A stretch of 57,545 nucleotides of DNA from a virus. Below are positions 18,114 through 30,500 of this stretch, piece after piece (within the stretch, counting starts at the first letter, position 1; the number at the start of each line of letters is the position of its first letter). The position numbers and the translations under genes are program-made. The notes under the pieces were generated by a model, which was given only the letters and a program-made list of their open reading frames with translations, was not told the origin of the DNA and did no database searches. The DNA is taken from positions 1-57,545 of IMG/VR virus record IMGVR_UViG_3300024243_000020; one strand, written 5' to 3'.

Positions 18114-21100
18114 TTATTTTTTTCTAATTACTTTCAATATTGCATCTGAATCCGAACCACCAACAGTTTTCGTGTATGCTGGGCTGTTTGGTAATGAATC
18201 TTGATGTAATGGGTCTTGTACTAATGTACCACTGACCAAATTTTGTGTACCATCATATGTTAGTTTACCTAACATTGTTTTAGATGTACCAGCAACAATA
18301 TAATGATTTGCTGGATATACGATATCACCAACACTTGATGTTGAAAAATATGCAGTTCTACCAATTTCAACCCCATTTGCATTATTCAAACTATTTAATA
18401 AATATCGTCTTTCAGTAAACTCCATATTTGGATTACCAACACCATTAAGTGATGATGATATTATTTCTAGATCACCAATCATATTAAATATGAATGTTCG
18501 TTCAACATATCCAGAACTATATTCACCATTAGCTCCTGCATATAATTCAGTTACAATATTATAATCATTACCATCAGAATCTTCCCAACTAACCTTCGAT
18601 GTTAAGTTGACATCCCTCACTTCAGTATCAGTTCCACTTCGAATTGGGAATATAGCATTTGTTGGTAATGTATATACACTTGTATAATCTATATCTGGAC
18701 TTATATATGTTTTATTATCATTTTGTGATACTATTGATACTGATGATGTGTACGATATATTAGATGGATATCCTACTTTATATTCAGATGCTGATCCCGT
18801 CATAAACCCAATCGCATTATATGTAGCAATATAATCCTTCTCATTATTAGTACCAACCACTGAATATACCGTTGTCATATCACTATTACCAATATGATCA
18901 GTATTAGCTGATGAATTTGTTATTGTAATCATATCTGGTATACTATATGATTCAGCATCACCAAGTAATGTTTGAATGGCTGTTGTAGTCATTCCATATA
19001 ATTGATCAATAACATCATAACTTCCAGCATAATTACCAGCATCAGCACCCGTTTTTCTAGTCATGCGCTTATGTTCATACTTATTTCTACTCAATAAATC
19101 TTGTTGTATTACTACACCTACAGTATCAAGCATTGATTTCGCTGGTATTAGTTTTTCAATTGAATTAACAATATCATTATTAAACACATTGCCTTGTTTT
19201 GATATAAATTTATTAATATCAACCGATACACCTTGTAAAATATTACTTCTGAATTTTTCAAGTTTATCATACGTCACAGAATAAACATTACTAGGCTCAC
19301 CAATCAATTCTGTGATACTTATATTAGATATATTATTTAATATATAACTATCTATTGCTGATGTTGGTGATGTGGTAATACTCAATTTTCTATTCACCAC
19401 TCTGTTGTTCAAAACACTACCATATATAGTATTATAACTACCCTGTAAGTGATTTAAATCATTGATTAACACATTTTGTGGATTAATTATAATCTTATTA
19501 CTATTAATTGAATACCCATCTGATATTAGAGAAAATATAATACGTATTATCGTATCTTGAATATATAATGCTCTATCAGCAACTAATGGTAATGGTTGTG
19601 TATAATTTTTACCAGTATTTGATGAATCTATAATTGTCATCCCAGTTGATCCAGATGCATAATTTTCATTTAATCTATATCTATATATTAAATCATCCAG
19701 TGATCCAGATATACCATTACCAACAATACTTTTTTTATCCAATACATGTTGTCTAAATGTAGATGCACTTAACGCAGTATCCCATGTTCGTATTTCAGCT
19801 ATTGATCCTGTTGAATCTTCCATAACAACTAAATTACCAGATACCGCAGTACTTAAACTACCACTAGAAATAAAGTTTTCATTTGTTGTGTCATCTAACA
19901 CATTCATATAAGATGTAGATGCTGATACCGCATTTACAAAACTAGGTATAGCATCTCCATCTTGGTCTGCAACGTAAAGTTTATAAGTCGTTTCATCAAC
20001 ACTTGAAGTCGTTCGTTGTAATAATACATTCCAATATTTATTGTTTTTTAGTGATAAATATGGAGTTTCCATAGTTATATTATTTGAATCAATACTTAGT
20101 GATCCTGTTTTTGATGTATTTAATCTAAACACCATTGAACCACTGATATTAGCACTTCCACTCGGTGATATTCTCAAATCCCACATTCGTTCATTACCAC
20201 TACCACTATTAATTAATAAAGATGATGTATATGAAGTCTCAACGTGTTTAAATACAAATTCAATTCCTTCAGCATCAGAGCTATTGGTACGCCAATCTAT
20301 GTTTAATTTTCTTGTACCATCCAATAGCAATGAATATAATGTATCTTCTTTTTGAACAAATGACACACTGCTTGTTAAATGTGATACTCCTCTTGTAATC
20401 GGCAACTCATCAACTGGTAATACAGAAGGATCGACGTTACCACCATATTCTGTTACATTCAACAAATCTGGTGGATAATTATATAAATTCAATAATGATC
20501 TAATACTATTTAATGTGCCTTTTGATTTATAAATGTGAATTAAGTTATTTAACACATTTCTATGCACTTCATCTTCTATATCTTTTAATGGAGCTCCATC
20601 ATTAAACGTTGAATAGTATTCTGCAAGACTCCCTGAATATATGTTTATGAAATCCCACCCTATCGAATTACCAATCATTGTAGTTAAATTCTTAGGTGGT
20701 GATTTATATGTAGAATATTCTCTGTTATGGAATGTAGTATACGTATCAATATAAGTTCGCAATAAATCAAAGTGTTCACCTAACATATTTAAAAATTTAC
20801 CAATTGTTGCATAATCAGTAGTAGTATCCATATATTCGGGTAAATTATTAGATAAGCTATGAATATTATTTGTATCATATGTTATTGATTGACTCAATTG
20901 ACCATTATACCATGAATTCCAATTGGTTGAAGCTGTACTATATAATTGAGCAAATGGTAGTGCATTTAATGGATTTTGAAGTGTCACTTTAACATCTGTT
21001 ACATATGATGAAGTTGTAGCCAACACATCAGAATAATATATAATGTCAAATGCACTTCCTCCTGGCACAATTGAACCAACAAATGGCGCTAGACTGTTTT

Positions 21101-22811
21101 CAACAACTGGAAATGTTGGATATACTCCAGTATTTGCAATAGAATATGATCCCGTTATATTAGCTCCATGTAATACTTCATATTGACTACTACCAGCAGA
21201 CCAATCTGATATATTTGATACATACCCAATGTCATTTACAACAGCACTTCCAGTTGGTCGCCAATGTGATTGTGATACTTGATAAATAAATCTTCTATAT
21301 GCACTTCCAGTTATTGATGGAGCTAATATCGTATTTTGATATTTAGCATCAGCTGGTATATTACCATATCCACTATACATTGAATTACCATATACTGAAT
21401 TTACATTTTGAACACCCAATCCAGTTGAAGAGTACGCACCATTACTCGCAATTGTTTCATCACCTTTAATTAAAAATGATAGATATATCGATCCACTATA
21501 ATTAGTAAATGGCATTTTATCAACATTATATTTATTTGATATTATTTTAATAAATGTTGAAGTTGTATTTTCATTTGTATGTTTATGAACAACATTAAAT
21601 CCTTCATATCTTTTTAATTTTGTATATACAGTTGGATTATCTATTATGTATAGATCACTATCATCACTTGTGACTGGAGCACTCTTAGCATAATTGATTC
21701 CAATTCCTGGAGCTGATCCTGTTGTTGTTAATTGATTATCATAATATAAATATTTTTCATATGGTGTAAATTTCTGAGTAATTTCATTAATTTTATTAAA
21801 AACAGTTTCACGTCGATTAGTAATATGAACACCATTTAAATATAATGATGCTGACAACTCAGTATAATAATTTTCAATATTTTTTGCTTTATCTCTAAAA
21901 TTTTCTAATTTAGATTGAGCTGATCCAAACACCACATGATTTGTAAATTCAGAATAATCAACATTTAAATTAATATCATTATTATTAATTGCATCAATAA
22001 TATTTAGACTATCATTTTCAGTCATTGATGCTGATGAATATAGATCATCATATGATTCTAATACATCCACTCCATCATATTCACCTTCATGTGAATTAAA
22101 ATCAACTTCTAACCCATCACCTGATAATATACCACCACTCGATCCAACATAATATATTTTATATAGTTGAGTAATTAAAACTTCTTGATTTATATGGGTT
22201 GAGCTTAATGTTTGAATATCTGAAAATAATGGTTCAGATAGTTTAACAATCATTGTTGTTAAGCCATCACCATTAGTATCAAATGTATAATTAACAATTG
22301 CTAAACTTCTACCATTTGAAAATGATAAAATATAATCAAACTTATATTCTAAATATGCATCGTCTTCAACTGTACCAATAGTGTTTTGAAGATTATTTTG
22401 CAATGTTGTATTCATAACAACACTATTATCATCATTTCTAATTAATAATCGTACTTCTTTCCTTGATGGTGATATCTCTTGTATTATAAATCTTGGATTG
22501 TTTGGTATTGATATTGCATCACTCAATAATGGATTTTTCCAATAATCTAATTTTAAATTATATATCCCTTGATTGAAATCATTTGCATCTAATATTTCAT
22601 TTGGCTTAACATAAGCATCATTGGATATATTATAATATATTGGAAGTTCATTTAATGATGATCGATATGATCCAATAAAAGTATTAACATCATTGTATAT
22701 AGACAATTGAATATAATCACCAGCTTCTTCATTAAATTCATAATTTGCTGAATCTGGATGTAAAATTAAATCTAGTTGAGTTTCGTTAAAGTTTTGTTCT
22801 AATATTGGCAT
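18114..22811 (-). CDS. Large baseplate/tail protein, gp7/gpI-like with LamG-like domain
   Basis: The 1565-residue protein contains, near its middle, a segment resembling P2 gpI/T4 gp7 tail proteins (NNLPEYMDTTTDYATIGKFL, then MIGNSIGWDF, then HIYKSKGTLNSIRSLLNLY; the K-G-T-x-x-S-I-R-x-L-L pattern is diagnostic). A LamG/concanavalin-like beta-sandwich region follows (VSFVQKEDTLYSLLLDG, IEFVFKHVETSYTSSLLINS, AEIRTWDTALSASTFRQHV). The gpI-like part would place it in the baseplate wedge and the LamG part may expose a glycan-binding face. It is located between other virion genes. I am confident of a tail role, less so of gp7 equivalence. Confidence 0.65.
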   Translation of the reverse strand: MPILEQNFNETQLDLILHPDSANYEFNEEAGDYIQLSIYNDVNTFIGSYRSSLNELPIYYNISNDAYVKPNEILDANDFNQGIYNLKLDYWKNPLLSDAISIPNNPRFIIQEISPSRKEVRLLIRNDDNSVVMNTTLQNNLQNTIGTVEDDAYLEYKFDYILSFSNGRSLAIVNYTFDTNGDGLTTMIVKLSEPLFSDIQTLSSTHINQEVLITQLYKIYYVGSSGGILSGDGLEVDFNSHEGEYDGVDVLESYDDLYSSASMTENDSLNIIDAINNNDINLNVDYSEFTNHVVFGSAQSKLENFRDKAKNIENYYTELSASLYLNGVHITNRRETVFNKINEITQKFTPYEKYLYYDNQLTTTGSAPGIGINYAKSAPVTSDDSDLYIIDNPTVYTKLKRYEGFNVVHKHTNENTTSTFIKIISNKYNVDKMPFTNYSGSIYLSFLIKGDETIASNGAYSSTGLGVQNVNSVYGNSMYSGYGNIPADAKYQNTILAPSITGSAYRRFIYQVSQSHWRPTGSAVVNDIGYVSNISDWSAGSSQYEVLHGANITGSYSIANTGVYPTFPVVENSLAPFVGSIVPGGSAFDIIYYSDVLATTSSYVTDVKVTLQNPLNALPFAQLYSTASTNWNSWYNGQLSQSITYDTNNIHSLSNNLPEYMDTTTDYATIGKFLNMLGEHFDLLRTYIDTYTTFHNREYSTYKSPPKNLTTMIGNSIGWDFINIYSGSLAEYYSTFNDGAPLKDIEDEVHRNVLNNLIHIYKSKGTLNSIRSLLNLYNYPPDLLNVTEYGGNVDPSVLPVDELPITRGVSHLTSSVSFVQKEDTLYSLLLDGTRKLNIDWRTNSSDAEGIEFVFKHVETSYTSSLLINSGSGNERMWDLRISPSGSANISGSMVFRLNTSKTGSLSIDSNNITMETPYLSLKNNKYWNVLLQRTTSSVDETTYKLYVADQDGDAIPSFVNAVSASTSYMNVLDDTTNENFISSGSLSTAVSGNLVVMEDSTGSIAEIRTWDTALSASTFRQHVLDKKSIVGNGISGSLDDLIYRYRLNENYASGSTGMTIIDSSNTGKNYTQPLPLVADRALYIQDTIIRIIFSLISDGYSINSNKIIINPQNVLINDLNHLQGSYNTIYGSVLNNRVVNRKLSITTSPTSAIDSYILNNISNISITELIGEPSNVYSVTYDKLEKFRSNILQGVSVDINKFISKQGNVFNNDIVNSIEKLIPAKSMLDTVGVVIQQDLLSRNKYEHKRMTRKTGADAGNYAGSYDVIDQLYGMTTTAIQTLLGDAESYSIPDMITITNSSANTDHIGNSDMTTVYSVVGTNNEKDYIATYNAIGFMTGSASEYKVGYPSNISYTSSVSIVSQNDNKTYISPDIDYTSVYTLPTNAIFPIRSGTDTEVRDVNLTSKVSWEDSDGNDYNIVTELYAGANGEYSSGYVERTFIFNMIGDLEIISSSLNGVGNPNMEFTERRYLLNSLNNANGVEIGRTAYFSTSSVGDIVYPANHYIVAGTSKTMLGKLTYDGTQNLVSGTLVQDPLHQDSLPNSPAYTKTVGGSDSDAILKVIRKK

Positions 22812-22813
22812 AT

Positions 22814-24583
22814 TTAAAATGCTCCGTCATCTGATGCTTTTTTTGGATAGTTGATTGATGAGTTTAATGTTAAATCATCTTCTACCGTTTCTTTAGATAG
22901 TGAATAATCACCTACGAATAATCCAAAATTATTATTACCACTTGTATCATTCGTCTTATTAATAAATATCTCACCACCGAAGAAATTCAATTCAATTATG
23001 CAGTTATTTTGTTCATTTACCATAATATTATCAATATTTGTTTCTAATACTGCACTATTACCTGGGATTGTTGTTATATCAGAATTTCCAGTCCAATAAT
23101 CTGAATTATATAATATATTAGTATTATTATTTTGAAATAATATTGATTGCATAGTAAACGATCCAGTGTTAAACATTCGTATTTGAGATAGATCAATATC
23201 ACCAACACTAACACCCATTTCATCAACATCGGTCGTTAATGCACTTTCAACTGAATCTTTTCTTTGAATATCAGATAACTCATCAAATGGATTTGACTTA
23301 TAAATATCATTTAATGAATTATAATATACACTATTATCATCAAATCCATTTATAATTAACGATGGATTATTCCACGGTATTGTTGTTTGATTGATACCAC
23401 CAAGATCAGAGAAATCTTCTTCAATAATTGTACTATCATATGTGTTGAATTTAATCGTAACATATTTTGAACGCCCAACTAAAGCATAAGATGGATCATA
23501 TTCATTTATACGCTCTATTCCATATGAGAACACTATCGCTTTTATAATCTTAATGCCATGTGTTTCATAAAAATGTGACATTGTATTATTATATATATCA
23601 TATGATGCATCTCCAATATTCACAACATTAAATACATCTTCAACTTTAAACAATCCTTGTAATTGTAATTCTGATAAATCACTATTAGTTTGGGGAAATG
23701 AGTACCCAAGACTACTAAAATCACCAGCATCTTCATCACCTTCTTCCCAATCCCAATTTAAAACAAAATATTTATATCCAACTCTACCAGTAGCACTAGG
23801 GTAATTTGCTATAGAATGCATAAAAATATCAAAATCACCAATACTTGATTCGTGATGCACTACCGCCCAATGTGAATCATCATAGTCTAATAACATATCA
23901 CCATCATTATGTGGACATCCAAGACCGTGAGCTATTTGATTATTTACATCTACATCAGAATCTTGTATTTCAGTATATACATCAATTAGAGCACTACATT
24001 GACCACCATCATCAATCAAATCAAGACATGCTGGATCAAAATTATTACTTGCACAACCCAACGCATTATTAATTAAATGTGAACAAAGTGCAACAGGTGT
24101 TGATGTATAATCAATACAAAAAGTAATATCGAAATTCAAATTAACAATAATTGGTGCTGATATATTTAATAAGTTTATATTATGCTCACCATAAAACTGT
24201 TGAATAAATGAATTATCAAAATTAGGTTCTTGAGTATATACATTTGATATTGGTATAAACGGTTGAACTATTTCACCATGCATCATAATCTCTCTAACAT
24301 CATTAGCTGAATGTGGTAAATTATCAATATGATCATATAACTCTGGAGCTATTCTAATAAAATCATCGTCTGGTATATGGTTATTGATATTGAACGGCAT
24401 ATCATTTATATTATTCATATCACCAAGCCATATTCTAGTATATGGTGATAAATAATGATAAGTATAATCTAAATATTCCGAATATAATCTATCATCAATA
24501 TCGCTACCACTAATAAACTGCTGTTTGTTATTTATTCTATATATTGGTTTTTCATCATTAATTAATAAATGTGATTGTGTCAT
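22814..24583 (-). CDS. Virion protein with shared GDYSLS C-terminus (589 aa)
   Basis: The protein has no overall family I recognise. Two parts are informative. Residues ~160-200 contain a degenerate Cys-rich repeat (CSHLINNALGCASNNFDPAC, then DDGGQC) like those in the neighbouring subtilisin protein. The C-terminus (DTSGNNNFGLFVGDYSLSKE) matches the C-terminus of that protein (DSSGNENVGVIIGDYSLSIS). The two genes abut by 1 base. They probably share an assembly partner through this end, such as a baseplate component. It is likely a tail or adsorption-apparatus protein. Confidence 0.6.
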   Translation of the reverse strand: MTQSHLLINDEKPIYRINNKQQFISGSDIDDRLYSEYLDYTYHYLSPYTRIWLGDMNNINDMPFNINNHIPDDDFIRIAPELYDHIDNLPHSANDVREIMMHGEIVQPFIPISNVYTQEPNFDNSFIQQFYGEHNINLLNISAPIIVNLNFDITFCIDYTSTPVALCSHLINNALGCASNNFDPACLDLIDDGGQCSALIDVYTEIQDSDVDVNNQIAHGLGCPHNDGDMLLDYDDSHWAVVHHESSIGDFDIFMHSIANYPSATGRVGYKYFVLNWDWEEGDEDAGDFSSLGYSFPQTNSDLSELQLQGLFKVEDVFNVVNIGDASYDIYNNTMSHFYETHGIKIIKAIVFSYGIERINEYDPSYALVGRSKYVTIKFNTYDSTIIEEDFSDLGGINQTTIPWNNPSLIINGFDDNSVYYNSLNDIYKSNPFDELSDIQRKDSVESALTTDVDEMGVSVGDIDLSQIRMFNTGSFTMQSILFQNNNTNILYNSDYWTGNSDITTIPGNSAVLETNIDNIMVNEQNNCIIELNFFGGEIFINKTNDTSGNNNFGLFVGDYSLSKETVEDDLTLNSSINYPKKASDDGAF

Positions 24584-27500
24584 TATAATACTTTCTCATC
24601 CTTTCCAATGATTGGTTCTTTCATATCACCATTTTTATCTACAATACCATCTGATATAGATAATGAATAATCACCGATTATTACACCTACATTTTCATTT
24701 CCACTACTATCTTCAACAAAATTATTTTCAAACTCATCAAAGTATAAATTAAAAATAAAATGTGTAGAATCAATTTTGTTTGTTATTATAGAATCTAAAT
24801 CTTCACCATCCCATTGTCTATTTGCACTACCAAACGGTATATTTTCTACATCGTTTATTTGTTGTAATCCTAATGTTTCATCAAAATTACCAAATTGATT
24901 AATCTTAGGTAATACTGGATAGTAGTATTCACCATGCCAATTCTGATTTGATTCTATATCTATATCATTATTAATTATACCATTTCTATTCACAACAGTA
25001 TAAGTATCTGGTATTATATTTTTCCAATATCTAATGTTATTTGGATTATCAAGTTCTTCATCTGTAAAGCCTAATAGTTCCCACATATTATATATTTTAT
25101 CAACATATAATGATGACTGATGAACATCAAACTGACCGAATGATTCACCAAGCTCACCCAATTCATTATACTCACCCGTATGTATCAAATATACTGGTTG
25201 AGTTATATCTAAATCACCAGAGGGTAGAAGTTCACCAACAAAATATCCAATAGCTGTTTCTGGGTCTAATTGATTGTTGTTTTCAAAATCATATAATTGT
25301 ACCGTAGATATATTACCATTATTAATATTATTAAATCGTTGAGATAATAATTCACCTTTATAATTTAAAAGAGTCTTACTTTTTTTATTATAATTCATAT
25401 TACTCAATGCTTCTAATGATTTAATTAATTTTGTATTATCATATATATCTTCAAATTTAGATAAATTTTCACCATATTTAGCAACATCTTCAACAGATTT
25501 ATAATATGTGCTTTGTTGTGAAATTCCACCCAATATCACATTTGTAATATTATTATGTGGGGTGCCATATGGTATAAATAAATAATCCAATCCACCAAAC
25601 TCTGTAAACTCATTATTTAATTTTAAATCATTATCATTAATATTAATCTTAACTTTAAAATTCTTAGCAAATGTTATTCTATATTGACTACCCTGTGTAA
25701 TAAATCTATGCACACCCATAATTAATCCACTAACAGTATAAATACCTGAATTTTCATATTTATGTGTTATCTCAGCAGTTGGATTACTTAATCCCATTTC
25801 AATATAATTGCTTGGATCGTTATATTCGCCTACTATATCTGAACCGTCACCAAAATCTAAATTAACCATGAATAATTTAAAATCAGTTAATTCTATATGA
25901 TTATTAATTAAATATGCATATATACTATCTAATGCTGTAATTTCATCAAAAATTGGAATCAATGGAAATAATGCACCTACTAAAAATGTTATTTCAACTG
26001 GTGCGCTAGTTATATCATATTCAACTAAAGATATTTTATTGTCATAATATCTATCCACAGACGTTGCAGATTGTATATTAGAAATAGTCATATCATCAAA
26101 TTCATTTAAAATTGTAGATGGTATTGGTTTCATTAATATTGTAAAATCATATAGATCCTCTGGATGTATATTTACATAATTAATGCTATTTTGAATTAAT
26201 TCATCTGATATGAATGTATATTCTTCTAATATATTTTTAAATACAGTTTGTGCATAAATTGCTTGATAATTATCTTGTTGGTCATCAAATGAGAATGTTC
26301 CTAATGCAACTCTTGTATCTCTATTACATTGTTCAAATACAACACTATTAGTTGATAATAGCTGAATGTTACAGCAATCATCTATATCGAAATTATAAAC
26401 GCACGTACCAATATCGACAGTAGAATATATATCATAATTTGTAGCTCTTGGATCAGTACAACCTAATGTTGGTTCTTGTGAATATGTGCAACTTCCATCA
26501 TCCCATGTAGCATCTGGATTGTAGTTTATCGCAGTTGGATTTGTACATCCACCAACACAAGTTGATCCATCACCACCACATATATCACATTCATCCAAAA
26601 CACTCCCTTCACAGTCACAATCACCATCTGGTATATCATTACAACCACATTCGTAAATGGCTCCGTCTCCGTCACATACACCACACTCATCAATTATCGC
26701 TCCACCATAACATTCATCATTACAATCAGGATATTCACATGATTCATCATCGATAGTAAATATAACATCATAATTACAAGCCGTTTCATCAGTACAGCCA
26801 TAACAAAAATCTTCATCTAATCCTGTTGTTCCACTTACACATCCACAATCACTTAAATAAGCATCACCATGACAAGTTCCTGAACAATCAACATCAAGAA
26901 AATTATTACCATTACAATCTCCACAATCATCAAGCCAATGTCCATCACAATCACAATATCCTGGTAAAATATCTGTACATCCACATTCATAAATATCTCC
27001 AGGACCATCACAAATACCACACACATCAATCTCAGCATCTCCACCCCAAACATCTAAACAATCTTGAACACACGGTTCATTATTTCCAGTATTCCCACCA
27101 ATACATATTCCACAATTATCTAAGTATGCTTGTCCAAAGCAATCATTATTACAATCTAATGCATAATTTTCTAATTGTCCAGTTAACCCTTCAACACAAT
27201 TACCACATGAATCAATAAAAGCATCACCAGCACATGTACCAAAACAATCTGGATCATTTGTAATGCATTCTGGAAATTCATCTCCAGTTATTAATACCCA
27301 ATTAACTGGCTCAGTTCCTGGGCAGAATAATACTCCAAAATCTCCACCGATCCCATCACCATCTAAGTCTAAATAATACATTTGTTCTGGTGGCTGATTA
27401 CATCCACAACCTACATCTAAATAATTCTCTACTAATCCAGTATTTCCACTAACACAAGCATCACAATCATCAATGAAGGCTGTACCAAAACAATCACCAT

Positions 27501-30500
27501 TACAATCTTTATTTGCATTACCACCATCACATATACCACAATCATCTATGATATTTGATTGACAGTTACAATTTGTTTCAAAATTATCATATGAAGTTAT
27601 ATCTTCAACGTATACATAATTTATTGGAATTGTATCTGGTGATGCGTTACATATTATTAATGGATTTTCAATACTAGAATCAACTAATAATGGATCACAT
27701 GGAATACCATCTCCATCTCCGTCATAATAAAAATAAACAGGATATTCACATAAATCATTGTTTACATGTTCTGGATTTAATACAAAATTACATGCTAATG
27801 GATCGTCACAATATTCATATTCACAACTACCATTATCTGTGTCACATGCTTGACAATAATTAATAGCGTCTGGATCAGTACATCCATAATGTAAACATTG
27901 ATCATGATTTAATACTTCATGTCCTTCATACGTATATACAATAGATATATCTGGTAAATGTAGACAATATGATTGATTTAATTCTAACGTTTGTAATGAA
28001 CCAACCCAACCATTTACTGTATACATTGTGGCTAATCCAAGTGTTGAAATTTGTGTACCAAGTGTTAATAATTGAGGACTAACAAAATATTCTGGATTCA
28101 TTACATCTGCTGTTGCATTTGAACCTGGAAAATAATTAAATGAAATAGTTATAATGTGAGGTTCACCAAATACACACATTCCATTATCTATTGTAGCATT
28201 TGGATCATAATTATTTGCCAATTCGTTTGTACAACCATAACACCAATTTTCAGTCAATCCTGTGTTTCCTCCTATACATCCACACTCACTTATAATGGCT
28301 TCACCGTCACAAATACCAGCGCAATCAAATTCATTTGAAATACAAGAATCATCAACATCATCACAGTTTTGTATATAATTATCTGGTTGTTCACCAGGAC
28401 ATACAAACATTTCAGTTGATGCATCTCCAAAACCATCACCATCAACATCTGCACAATAACGAGTAGTATATACGCAACTATCATTATCATATATTGCAGT
28501 ATCACTATAATTACATGCTCCTACATCAGTACAACCAAAACCATCTTCATTTGAAATGAATTCACAACAACCGTCATCGTTACAAAATTCAAATCCAATT
28601 GGCTCACCATCTCGTTCATTAAATTCAAACAACCCACTACATTCGGCATTATTTATACATGATATGCTATTTGGACATTGATCAAAATATTCACAATTAC
28701 CATCATCGTGTGTTGCATTTTCATTATAGTTCAATGCAAGTGGATCAGTGCAACCAAAAATCACACAACTACCATCATCAACATCAGCATCTGGATTATA
28801 ATTATTAGCTTCAGGATTAGTGCATCCATAAATAGTATATGTACATGAGCCATCATTATCAGTTGCAATTGGATCATAATTATTTGCATTTGGATCAGTA
28901 CATCCATAATATATACAACCAGTGTTAATAGTATAAATATCATCAAACGCTGGATCATAATTATCAGCATCAACTTCCATACAACCATAACAAAAATTCA
29001 CAACCAATCCTGTTGTTCCACCAACACATCCACATTCAGTTTCAAATGCAGAACCATTACATTCACCAGCACAATCTACAACAAATCCATCAAAACAAGT
29101 ATCATCTGGATCGTCACAATTCGATACAAAACCAATAGGTACATCACTTGGACAAAACATTTGTGGATCACCTGCACCATATCCATCACCATCTTCATCA
29201 TAACAATATTCAGCTTGATATGTACAGTTACCACCATCTTGAGTAGCTTCAGGATTATAATTACACGCTGTTTCATCCATACAGCCATATACTAAATATG
29301 TACATGAATCATCATCTATTTCTGCGTATTGATTATAATTCATAGCTAATGGATCAGTACAACCATAACAGAAAGTTTCTGGTAGTGTTGTTAATCCACC
29401 AACACAACCACACTCATTTACAAACGCTTCACCATCACAAATGCCAGCACAATCGTAAGTATTTGATGTGCAAGAGTCATCAACATCACCATTATTCAAT
29501 ATGTAATTCTCTGGTTGTGTGCCAGGGCAATATTCTTGAAAAATATCAGGATTTCCTAATCCATCTCCATCTAAATCTTCATAGTATGTTATTGGATATG
29601 TGCAACAATTATCGCATGGAGATGTATTATCATTATCATAGTTACATGCTGTTTCATCTTGACATCCAACATGCGCACATGTATTAGGTGATAATATATT
29701 TAAATCTGGATATGAATATTGTATCGATGTATCGGGTAATAATAAACAATATGATTTATTTAAATCTAATGTTTGAATATCTCCAGACCACTCACCATTT
29801 GAATAAGCAGATGATTCATTTGTTGTAAATAGGTGTGCATATGTCATTATATCCGAATTTGAAAAATATTGAATATCCAATACATCATTAATTAAATCTG
29901 TACTAACAAATGAATTAAACATAATAGTTTGTATATAAAACATTGCATATTCACAAGTACCATTATTAATAATAGCGGTAGGATCATAATTAATAGCCCC
30001 TGAGTCAGTACATCCATAACACCAAGTCTCAGAAAGTCCAGTTGATCCACCAACACATCCACATTCATTTATAGTAGCATCACCGTTACATGTACCAGTA
30101 CAATCAAATATATTGGAGAAACATTCATCATCTAAATCAACACAATTTAGCACATAGTTATCAGGAACATCATTTGGACAAAATGCTTGAGAATTATTAG
30201 AATCACCTAACCCATCTCCATCATTATCATAACAATATTCAACTTGCATAATACAACCTTGATTTATATTAGCATTAAAATTATAATTACAAGCAAGTGG
30301 ATTCATACATCCATATACTTCTATAATTTCTTCATTTTCATATATACAACTACCATCATCAATAGTCGCACTTGGATTATAATTTAATGCTGATTCATCC
30401 ATACACCCATATATCACAACATTATTATATAACGATGAAACTCCAGCATAAAAATTGGCTTTTGGTGGTAACATATCTGGAGTTATTTCATCTTGACTAT

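Noticed and set aside
26535-29687. His-rich plus-strand and Met/Val-rich minus-strand frames inside the subtilisin gene
   Set aside because: They arise from the Cys-rich repeat DNA in other frames and have no homology or start signal.
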